64,000 nt of DNA from DASQDN01 sp963825845 (lineage in GTDB: Bacteria > Acidobacteriota > Terriglobia > Bryobacterales > Bryobacteraceae), in NCBI GenBank assembly GCA_963825845.1, contig CAWGVL010000020.1:62001-126000 (forward strand), given 5' to 3'. Each line of letters starts with the position of its first letter. The first letter of the stretch is position 1. The notes beneath the pieces are model-generated. The model searched no databases and was not told the origin of the DNA. It worked only from the letters and a program-made list of their open reading frames with translations. Position numbers and translations under genes: made by a program. Below, in pieces: positions 25,832 through 33,478 of the stretch.

Positions 25832-27328
25832 TCACTCAACGTTCCAGGAACCGAGTCTTGCGGGAAAAACGTTACCCCTTATGTCGGTCACATAAACGAA
25901 AGTACCCTTCGACCCGGAGAATCCGGGCTTGAACCTGATGCCGAACACCAGTGTAACGTCATCACTCGAGGGCGAGAACGTCGCGGACGAGGTAGCGCCG
26001 TCAAGCGTGCAAGCTGAATTCTCGACAGTGCCGACGATGCGCGGCATCAGAGAACCTTGAACTTTGTAGCCCGAATCATCAATCAGGCTTATGACACCCG
26101 ACTGCGGGCTGTATATGAGATAGCAGCCACCCACGCCGGTTTGCGGAGTGTTGATGAGCAACTGAACCGACGTAAGGGTGTGATTGCCGTTTGCATCGTA
26201 TGCAGTGACACTAAAAATCTGAGCGGAACCATGCCCACTTGCTGGTTCGGCCGAGCGAAAGCCCGGAGATGCGTCCGTATTGCCACTAGCCACATAGAAT
26301 GAACCGGTGGGCTTCCACCCGGACGTTAGTCCTCCGATTGCATTGGCTCGGCTGGACACCCCATAGTATCCGTCGGCTGAAGGCTTGAAACGGACTGCAG
26401 CCTTTAGAGTGATCGTTTGATTATTCACAGCCGCAGTTGCAGAGGAATACAGGCCATATAAGATGCACTTGCTGTTCTCCACGGCCTGATTTGACCCGAG
26501 GGCAATGCTTCCAACCGTGGCCGTGCCAGCATCGTTCGTCAAACTCACCTGACGCCCTGAAATGTTGAAAGTGAGGTGACACGTGTTCGTAAGGTCCGTG
26601 CTCGGTCGGTGAGCGGATAATAGCAACTCAGCGGACGTGAGCTTGTCGACACCATCGTCATGCGTATCCAGAATAGAGAACGTCTGCACAGTTGCAGGCC
26701 CGTACTCTGGAATCACCGACACGATTGATGGCGGAGAGCCAGGACTGCGCGAAACCAGCCAATCACGGGCGTGAACCCACCCACCGTCCATATTCGCCAT
26801 GTCCATAGCGCGTGTATAGGCAGCTTTCGCTCCGGTAAAGGAGGGCTTGAACTCGAGTGTCAGGAGCACGATGTAACCGTTGTCCCAGATCTTCAGGTCT
26901 TCCCCGCGCAGGGTGCATTGACTGTTCTCGAGCGTCCTGTTGCTTCCAGGAGTCAAAGTGCCGACAAATCCGATTCCGGAGTCGTTTACCAGCCCTGCGA
27001 ACCCGGTTTCATTAACGAGTCCTGGCTGGGTCGATCCGTAATAGATGACATAACAAGCGTTAACTCCGCTTAGCGCGGTATTGAATAGCACCTGAACGTA
27101 TTGAAGGCCGCCTGTAGAAATGACATTTTCGTACTTCACAAGGAATCGCTGGACCATGCTCGACCCGCCTTGAGGGTCAAAAGCGGCTAACACGGGGGTG
27201 CTCGTTACAGTTGGGCTTACAGATAGGTGCTGCGCTTCTGTGTAGAGCGTTTGCGCCGATAACAAAGCGAGGGCGCCTGAGAGCACCGCGACAAAGTTCA
27301 GTGCCAACTTATACATCGTTTCCAGCAT
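25832..27328 (-). CDS. Secreted protein built of three copies of a Cys-containing repeat domain
   Basis: Start set at ATG 27328, preceded by AGGAGGA. 498 residues with signal peptide (ALNFVAVLSGALALLSAQ). The rest is three repeats of roughly 150 residues (about 35-187, 190-345, 345-498). Each runs: a Pro/Gly-rich start, 'QxFxVxYxxxxG...LxxxQVLxNTxxxG', a Cys in ACYVIY / TCHLTF / GCYLIY, a 'LVNDSG' or 'LIDDSG' strand, a second Cys after ENS (LENSQC, VENSKC, VENSAC), then FKPSFTG-type and a terminal W/F-x-V strand. The same domain occurs four times in the protein at 55140. Not matched to a named family. Probably a disulfide-stabilised extracellular beta-sandwich. Confidence 0.75.
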   Translation of the reverse strand: MLETMYKLALNFVAVLSGALALLSAQTLYTEAQHLSVSPTVTSTPVLAAFDPQGGSSMVQRFLVKYENVISTGGLQYVQVLFNTALSGVNACYVIYYGSTQPGLVNETGFAGLVNDSGIGFVGTLTPGSNRTLENSQCTLRGEDLKIWDNGYIVLLTLEFKPSFTGAKAAYTRAMDMANMDGGWVHARDWLVSRSPGSPPSIVSVIPEYGPATVQTFSILDTHDDGVDKLTSAELLLSAHRPSTDLTNTCHLTFNISGRQVSLTNDAGTATVGSIALGSNQAVENSKCILYGLYSSATAAVNNQTITLKAAVRFKPSADGYYGVSSRANAIGGLTSGWKPTGSFYVASGNTDASPGFRSAEPASGHGSAQIFSVTAYDANGNHTLTSVQLLINTPQTGVGGCYLIYSPQSGVISLIDDSGYKVQGSLMPRIVGTVENSACTLDGATSSATFSPSSDDVTLVFGIRFKPGFSGSKGTFVYVTDIRGNVFPARLGSWNVE

Positions 27329-27570
27329 CTGATTAGTCCTCCTAATGTCTTCACGTCCAGCGTGACGCTCGTCCGTTCGCAACGCCGGTGAGGCACATAT
27401 TCGCGGCGGAATTGCCTCACATCTTCCGACTCACTATCTCTGGCGAGCCGTCGATCTAAACGGCGTTGTCATCGATATTCTCGTCCAATCCGGGCGGGAC
27501 CGTTTGCGGCCAGGCAATTCTTTCGCAAGTTGCTGTGGTCCGTGCTACTGCCCGAGAGCGGGAGGGACGA

Positions 27571-28380
27571 ATGGCCCGAGGGCAAGTTATACTTGAAGTT
27601 TCATCTGCGACAGTACTGATGTGGAACGGCGACTATAGATTTCTGATTACAAACCTTGTGGCGAAGGACTTCAAAATTCGCTACCGCAACATGTCGCTGG
27701 GGGTACTGTGGTCGGTCCTGAACCCGTTAGTGATGATGGGTGTTCTGACCTTCGTGTTTACCAAGATCTTCACCTCACCGACGCCTCATTTCGCGGTGTT
27801 TTTCCTGTGCGGGCTGGTGCCATATAACTTTTTCACGATGGCTTGGCTAAGCGGAACCGGATCGCTGATCGAAAACGCCGGTCTCATCAAGCGCGTTCCC
27901 GTTCCAAGGGAAGTTATTCCGATCAGCACTGTCCTGGCAACGTGCCTGCACCTTTTCATCCAGATCGCGATTCTGATCTCAATAGCACTGTTGTCAGGAG
28001 TCGACCTGAATAGAAACTGGTTCTGGATGGTCCCCCTGTTCATGATGGAGATAATTTTTGTATCTGGGCTCGCGCTGTTTTTTTCAGGGGTCAATGTCTA
28101 CATTCGCGACACGCGTTATGTTGTTGAGTCTGCGACCGTTGTCCTCTGGTGGTTGGTCCCGATCATTTACGATTTTTCGCTTATCCCGCAGCAGTACAAG
28201 GATATTTATCAGTTCAACCCGATAGCCGCCATTGTGCTCGCGATGCGCACCATCGTGCTCCAGGCGCAGCCACCGGCATTGACGCTGCTGACGAAGCTCT
28301 TTTCCGTCTCGATACTAACGCTCGCCATCGGCTGGCTTACGTTCCACAGGCTCGAGCGGCGTTTCTACAATTACCTGTAA
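27571..28380 (+). CDS. wzm: ABC-2 type polysaccharide exporter, permease subunit
   Basis: 269 residues from ATG 27571, chosen because GGGAGG lies just before it and the longer frame from 27466 is hydrophilic and unlike the family. Contains the ABC-2 permease signature FKIRYRNMSLGVLWSVLNPL at the end of the cytoplasmic N-terminus, then about six membrane helices, with the ALFFSGVNVYIRDTRYVVES loop and FNPIAAIVLAMRTIVL before the last helices. With the ATPase encoded 3 bp downstream it forms the exporter that moves lipid-linked O-antigen or capsular glycan across the inner membrane. Ends in RLERRFYNYL, usual for Wzm-like proteins. Confidence 0.9.
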   Translation: MARGQVILEVSSATVLMWNGDYRFLITNLVAKDFKIRYRNMSLGVLWSVLNPLVMMGVLTFVFTKIFTSPTPHFAVFFLCGLVPYNFFTMAWLSGTGSLIENAGLIKRVPVPREVIPISTVLATCLHLFIQIAILISIALLSGVDLNRNWFWMVPLFMMEIIFVSGLALFFSGVNVYIRDTRYVVESATVVLWWLVPIIYDFSLIPQQYKDIYQFNPIAAIVLAMRTIVLQAQPPALTLLTKLFSVSILTLAIGWLTFHRLERRFYNYL

Positions 28381-28382
28381 CC

Positions 28383-29129
28383 ATGCACGTTATTCAATGT
28401 CAGAACGTGTCGAAGATCTTCCGACGCCATACTGGCCAGAGGCTCGTGCGTGAGCATGTCGCTGGATGGTTCAGGCGCCAACACGCGGAGGAGCCGTTTT
28501 ATGCGCTAAGGGATGTTTCGGTGACTGTTGAGAACGGCCATAGCATCGGAATCGTGGGACCGAACGGCGCCGGTAAAAGTACACTGTTGAGTCTTATCAC
28601 CGGTCTCGCGAAACCGGACGAGGGCTCCCTTGAGGTAAACGGCCGGATTGCGGCGCTGCTCGAACTCGGATCGGGGTTTCATCCTGACTTGACCGGGGCT
28701 GAAAATGTTCGCTTGAACGCTTCTCTTCTTGGATTCACGAAGCAGCAGACAGAGGACATGTACGATGCGATCGTTGATTTCTCGGGCATAGGTGATTTCA
28801 TCGACGAGCCGCTGCGGACCTACTCTAGTGGCATGGTTGTGAGGCTGGCGTTCTCGGTCGCGATCAATGTTGACCCCGACATCCTGATCGTCGACGAGGT
28901 GATTGCGGTCGGAGACCAGGACTTTCAAGCGAAGTGCTTTGATCGCGTGCGTGAGTTGCGTCGTACAGGTAAGACCTTTGTGTGCGTTTCGCACTCGCCG
29001 GGGATCCTCTTGGAGATCTGTGACCAGGGGATATGGCTCGATCACGGTCAAGTTGTCCTGCAGGGCGACATCCGTGAGGTTATCCAGGCGTACCAGGGGC
29101 ATCTCGCAGGCGCTCCAAGTAATGGGTAA
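28383..29129 (+). CDS. wzt: ABC-2 type polysaccharide exporter, ATPase subunit
   Basis: 248 residues from ATG 28383, directly after wzm. Walker A GPNGAGKST, signature TYSSGMVVRLAFSVAINV, Walker B DILIVDEVIAVGD and the switch His in VCVSHSPG are intact. LLELGSGFHPDLTGAENV is typical of the polysaccharide-exporting (Wzt/TagH) group. It lacks the C-terminal carbohydrate-binding domain that many Wzt proteins use to recognise a capped O-antigen, so export here probably does not depend on terminal-modification recognition by this subunit. Confidence 0.92.
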   Translation: MHVIQCQNVSKIFRRHTGQRLVREHVAGWFRRQHAEEPFYALRDVSVTVENGHSIGIVGPNGAGKSTLLSLITGLAKPDEGSLEVNGRIAALLELGSGFHPDLTGAENVRLNASLLGFTKQQTEDMYDAIVDFSGIGDFIDEPLRTYSSGMVVRLAFSVAINVDPDILIVDEVIAVGDQDFQAKCFDRVRELRRTGKTFVCVSHSPGILLEICDQGIWLDHGQVVLQGDIREVIQAYQGHLAGAPSNG

Positions 29130-29415
29130 ACCACCAATCACGTCCGCTGTTCTCCAGAATTGTCGGTTAACAAGTCCAGCACGGGAGTCTAATTGCACAA
29201 TAGGAGCTTCCTGACGAGACTCCGCTTGCCGCACAAGCGGGCTCATGCCGGTAGCATAGGACCGTCACTGAGCTGCTCTAGAGAGGTATGCGACAATTAC
29301 CCCTTAGTCATAGATCGGAATTCCAATACAAGTCCTACCCGGGCCGGGAGATTTGATACTGTTCGGTTGAGTTTGTTGTCGGTAATAGCTATCGTATTCA
29401 ACGATTAGGTTGTTA

Positions 29416-30418
29416 ATGATCTCTTACGCGCAAAACTTTGAGGACATAATGTTATCCCGAGCTTTCCGCGGACTTAGCGATGGTTTTTATGTGGATGCCG
29501 GCGCTTGGGACCCGGTAGTGGATTCCGTCACAAAGCATTTCTATGACTTAGGGTGGTCTGGGCGTCAATATTGAGCCCCATCCTGTTTACTATGAGCGTC
29601 TGCTCTCTGAGCGGCCTCGTGACAGGAATCTCCAATGTGCTCTTGGGGAATGCCATGAGCTGCGCACGTTCTACATGTATGAGAATGGTGGCACATCAAC
29701 CCTGAGATCGGAATGGTCGACTTTGTTTGAGCATAACGACCGCATGAATGAAGTCATGGTTCAAATTCAGCCTTTAGCTGACTTGCTGAACGACATTCCA
29801 ACGGACACTCACTTTTTCAAGATCGATACGGAGGGATGGGAACTCTCTGTGTTAAAAGGGTGCAACTGGGAGAAGTTTCGGCCCCGTATTGTTCTTATCG
29901 AGTCTGTTCATCCATCGACCCACGAAGGTGTTGAGCAGGAGTGGGAGCCTTTTCTGCTCGCACAGGGATACGAGTTCGCCTACTTTGACGGGTTGAATCG
30001 ATTCTACGTAGCTCGCGAACACTCACAACTCCGGCAGCACTTTACTGCTCCCCCGAATGTGTTCGACGACTTCAAGCTGTTTCGCGAAGTTGTGTTCCAG
30101 GATCAAATGGCAGGCATGCTTGCGGCAACCCGCCAGGAGCTGGACGATATGGGACGGCGCCTTTCCGAACCACTGTCCATCCGATGGCAGCCCCCGAGCC
30201 AGGAGTTGCAGTTGACAGTACACGAACTGCGACATTTAGTAAGCGAAGCAGTGAGCCGCATCTGCTCCATGCAGCGTGAGATTCAGGACTTGGAAGGCGA
30301 TGCAAGAACGGCCAGATTATGGGCGGCTCGCGTAACTGAGCAGAGGTTAGTTGAGGAGATCGGGCGCGCAATCTATATGGATGGCAGTCATCGCCAATTT
30401 ATTAACCCCCAGGCATAA
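29416..30418 (+). CDS. FkbM-family SAM-dependent methyltransferase with an internal frameshift
   Basis: ATG 29416 opens MISYAQNFEDIMLSRAFRGL with GFYVDAGAWDPVVDSVTKHF, the FkbM N-terminus and SAM-binding loop, but runs to TGA after SGRQY. From about 29556 another frame continues GVNIEPHPVYYERLLSERPR, CALGECHELRTFYMYENGG, then FFKIDTEGWELSVLKGCNWE and RPRIVLIESVHP, the family's C-terminal motifs. After the methyltransferase core (about 200 residues) a helical, coiled-coil C-terminus of about 130 residues extends to 30418. One base in GGGTGGTCTGGGC (29551-29561) accounts for the break. It likely O-methylates a sugar or carrier-linked glycan. Confidence 0.75.
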
Positions 30419-30438
30419 GGATACGGAGCGCCAGAGTA

Positions 30439-31029
30439 ATGGATTCTCAATCTGCCGGATGCTTTCTCGATCGTCCCCCCTTTATTTGGTTGTGGGCTCC
30501 TTTTTATAGGAGCGTTTTCACACCATACATCCGGCCTGTTGTACGGGGCCTTTTCGGGTATCCTGCTGTCGAGATGCGGCAGTTACGCGGGGAGATGGCG
30601 CAGGTGCATGCGCGCATCGACCAGCTTTCGGCCGAGCTACGGCGCATACCCGAAAAAATAGAGTCTGTGCATCTTAATTCTCTCGGCCAGTGGGACATGA
30701 TGGAACGTTCGGTCATGAGCTCATTGCATGTCATGGACCAGAACGTCAGCCGGCAGGCCTATCATCTGGAGCAGGTGCGTACGTTGAGTGCAGAATTGTT
30801 GAAAAGACTCCCTGAGTCAGCGGCAGATCAGAATAGGCCACTCGAAGACGTTCTGACTGACAGGTTTCACACCCTGCTCGAGGAAATACAACTTCAAGCC
30901 GCGGAGCGGGAAGCACTTTGGAAAGAAATTGAACAATTGCTCTTATCTCTTGTTGTGCAACCAACCGTGCGGGTACAGGCGAATCTGACTCCAGCAAATC
31001 GCTTGCTGATGAAAGCCTCGTCCGAGTGA
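30439..31029 (+). CDS. Coiled-coil protein of the glycosyltransferase cluster
   Basis: 196 residues, no named family recognised. It begins with a short hydrophobic, aromatic stretch (PPFIWLWAPFYRSVFTPYIR) that may lie on the membrane. Then heptad-rich helices follow (MRQLRGEMAQVHARIDQLSA, HLEQVRTLSAELLKRL, EEIQLQAAEREALWKEIEQL). It abuts the next gene exactly (TGA then ATG), so both are in one operon with the FkbM gene. It resembles in style the coiled-coil tails fused to other enzymes here, and may act as a scaffold. Confidence 0.65.
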   Translation: MDSQSAGCFLDRPPFIWLWAPFYRSVFTPYIRPVVRGLFGYPAVEMRQLRGEMAQVHARIDQLSAELRRIPEKIESVHLNSLGQWDMMERSVMSSLHVMDQNVSRQAYHLEQVRTLSAELLKRLPESAADQNRPLEDVLTDRFHTLLEEIQLQAAEREALWKEIEQLLLSLVVQPTVRVQANLTPANRLLMKASSE

Positions 31030-32907
31030 ATGAAGCCCGCCGTCCTCTTTGCAGATTGCCGGTGTCTTCAAGATACAAAGACCAGGTTTGGATCGGCGGG
31101 CCTTCATGCTGCTGCGTTGCTTCGGGCGCGTCTGCGCGGGCCGTTGTCAGATGTACGAGCGGTAGCACTCATTGATCCGGATCTCGGTTCGCTGCCGCCG
31201 GACATAGCTCAGCATTTCGATCAGGTCACATACGTTCTAAATCCTAACTTCTCCCCGCGGAAGGGAGCGATCTTCCTGGATCTTTCGCCGCTGAGCCACG
31301 AGCCCGGATTTTCTGCTCGGCTGTCATTACATCCAATGCTGTTCAAGGCGTCGGTTGTGCATGATTTCGTGGCGAACGACTGGCCTGGCAATCCGCGGAT
31401 ACCGCGTGATCGCTTCGCATTTCTTTCAAAGCTGGCAAGGCTGAGAACGGCATCGCGTTTTTTTCCGATTTCGTGGTCCACCGCCGGACGTTTGACAGAA
31501 CAGCTGGGCATTCCTTCTTCGGACATCGTCGTGACCGGTACAGCGGTCCGGCCGTCCTTCCTGGAAGCTCTTCCAACCACCGGATTGCCGACGCCTCCTG
31601 CTGCGCCATTCTTTTTGCTCGTGAGCGGGCCTGAGCCGTGGAAGAATCCGAAGCTCGCTATCGATGCGTTGCAGGAGCTAAACAGCCGTTATGAAAGCCC
31701 ATATGAGCTGATCATTGTGGGTGATTTTGACGAGACAGCCAGACAAAACCTGGCGGGATCTATTCAAAATGCGCGCGCGCTGCACTTCCGGTGGCATCTC
31801 TCGGACCCGGAGCTGATTAGTCTTTACCGGCATGCGATCGCGGTGATCTTGCCTGCATACCTGGAAGAATTTCCTTTTCCGATCCTCGAGGCGGCGCTTT
31901 GTGGATGTCCAGTCCTGGCTTCTTCCTGCGCTGCACACGCAGAACTCATTCAGGATACCGAGGCTCTATTTCCAGCAACCAGCGTGAACACGCTAGCGAA
32001 TCTGCTCCATCGCGTGATTGACGACGGAAGCTGGAGAGAGTCGCTGATTCGGAAACAGTCTAAGCTGTCGGTCTCCTTCACTGAGCAAGTTGCCGGACAG
32101 CGCTTTTGGGAGGGAATAGCGGATGGGTTGGAAGGCGCGCGTTCCACCTTTTACGTAACTCGCAGCTTGCGGCCACAGTTGGCAATTCTATCTGCCTGCA
32201 CACCGGATGCTTCGGGTGCGGCCCGGTTCACTCGGTTAAGTTTAGAGTCTCTGTCATCGCTTGCAGACGTTGACCTCTACACAGATGCGCCCCGGCCTCT
32301 GAGTGTGCGAGGAGGGGTTCGCGATGCCGGCCGCATTACACCCGTTGCGTATCATTCGAGCCGCTATGACGCTGTTATAGCGGTGCTCGGAAACTCCTAC
32401 CTCCATGTTCCGGTTCTTGATCTGTTTGAGCGGTATGGCGGTCCGGTAATTTTACACGACTCGCATCTGATTCATCTATATTTCAGCAAGCTTGGCCTGA
32501 AGGGATTGACGGAGGTCGCCTCGCGCTTTTTGGGCAGGTCTGTCGCCGAAGCAGAGGCCGCCTCATGGCTGGACAACGAAAACCCCGAAACCCGCTTCAT
32601 TGAGTCTATTCTGGAGCGCGCCAACCCACTTTTTGTTCACAGTCAGCGGTTCCGCGAGCAGATCAAGGAACGGTTCGGGTATGAGGCGCAAACCTTGGTG
32701 TTCCCACCGACTCACGTCTTTCGAGCTGAAGAGCTCACTCAATCGGCTCGCCGCATTGCACGGCAACGGCTCGGCATCCCTGAGGAGGAGCTGGTGGTAG
32801 CACATTTCGGGCCGGTAAAAAAAGGTAAGGCGCCGGCAGACATGCGTCTCGGCAGTCGAGGAACTACGCAGATGTCAACGAAACGTTCATATGTACTTGG
32901 CCGGTAA
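31030..32907 (+). CDS. Double GT4-type glycosyltransferase, first part (up to frameshift)
   Basis: 625 codons. The first GT-B unit spans about residues 1-370, starting MKPAVLFADCRCLQDTKTRF and carrying VSGPEPWKNPKLAIDALQEL and EEFPFPILEAALCGCPVLAS. A second unit starts near LRPQLAILSACTPDASGAAR (about 378) and includes YGGPVILHDSHLIHLYFSKL. It reaches the inter-domain VAHFGPVKKGKAP before leaving the correct frame around 32840-32855. The last roughly 20 codons are out of frame, and the donor half of the second unit continues in 32855-33331. Tandem GT4 units imply two transfers by one polypeptide. Confidence 0.8.
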   Translation: MKPAVLFADCRCLQDTKTRFGSAGLHAAALLRARLRGPLSDVRAVALIDPDLGSLPPDIAQHFDQVTYVLNPNFSPRKGAIFLDLSPLSHEPGFSARLSLHPMLFKASVVHDFVANDWPGNPRIPRDRFAFLSKLARLRTASRFFPISWSTAGRLTEQLGIPSSDIVVTGTAVRPSFLEALPTTGLPTPPAAPFFLLVSGPEPWKNPKLAIDALQELNSRYESPYELIIVGDFDETARQNLAGSIQNARALHFRWHLSDPELISLYRHAIAVILPAYLEEFPFPILEAALCGCPVLASSCAAHAELIQDTEALFPATSVNTLANLLHRVIDDGSWRESLIRKQSKLSVSFTEQVAGQRFWEGIADGLEGARSTFYVTRSLRPQLAILSACTPDASGAARFTRLSLESLSSLADVDLYTDAPRPLSVRGGVRDAGRITPVAYHSSRYDAVIAVLGNSYLHVPVLDLFERYGGPVILHDSHLIHLYFSKLGLKGLTEVASRFLGRSVAEAEAASWLDNENPETRFIESILERANPLFVHSQRFREQIKERFGYEAQTLVFPPTHVFRAEELTQSARRIARQRLGIPEEELVVAHFGPVKKGKAPADMRLGSRGTTQMSTKRSYVLGR

Positions 32908-33331
32908 CATGAGACGCTGGCCTGAGGGTCAGGCTTGGATTCGGGAGCAGAACTATGATGCTTTCGTGCATTCGTTTGACAATTACTTAGCCGACGATGT
33001 GTACAGAGACTTTCTGCTGGCCGCTGATTGCGCCGTCCATCTTCGGGCTTCCGACTATGGTCAGCTATCCTCGGGGCTAGTTGACAGCATCAGCGCTGGT
33101 ATGCCGAGTGTTGCCAATGAGAGTCTCGCCGCTTCAAACGACACTCCCGGCTACGTCACGCGAATAGTAGACCGACTGTCGCCGCATGATCTCGCCGAAG
33201 CCCTGGCCGCATGTTTAGCGAATTCAGACCGTACCGCCTTCGAAGAACAACGGCAGGAGTTCTTGCAGAAGCATAGCTTTTCTAAGTACTCAAGCCGGAT
33301 TGCTGAGTTCTTGGAGCTATCTGAGACATGA
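32891..33331 (+). CDS. C-terminal donor domain of the double GT4-type glycosyltransferase (after frameshift)
   Basis: In this frame, readable from about 32850 (AVEELRRCQRNVHMYLAGNM), the missing end of the second GT4 unit appears: DAFVHSFDNYLADDVYRDFL, AADCAVHLRASDYGQLSSGL and SISAGMPSVANESLAASNDT, which is the donor-binding block, then a terminal helix ending FLELSET. By itself it is not a functional enzyme. Together with 31030-32907 it makes a chain of about 765 residues. A single-base deletion or insertion near 32845 explains the split. Confidence 0.75.
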   Translation: MYLAGNMRRWPEGQAWIREQNYDAFVHSFDNYLADDVYRDFLLAADCAVHLRASDYGQLSSGLVDSISAGMPSVANESLAASNDTPGYVTRIVDRLSPHDLAEALAACLANSDRTAFEEQRQEFLQKHSFSKYSSRIAEFLELSET

Positions 33332-33478
33332 CAATGCCAAAAACCACAGAGCACGGTTATCGCATTTTCATAGGACTGTTTCGGCCGGATAACCGCATGG
33401 TGAGATGGTATAGTTATCGATCGGCTGCGAGTACCCGGATGGTGCTGGGTTGTCGGTATCCACTGAACTGGACTTCCA

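Noticed and set aside
25832..27328. PEP-CTERM or sortase-anchored protein
   Set aside because: The C-terminus ends in a beta strand without a PEP motif, hydrophobic helix or basic tail; the same holds for the proteins at 12858 and 55140.
28149..28382. Upstream extension of the Wzt ATPase frame
   Set aside because: It overlaps wzm by more than 230 bp. The family starts at ATG 28383, directly after the wzm stop.
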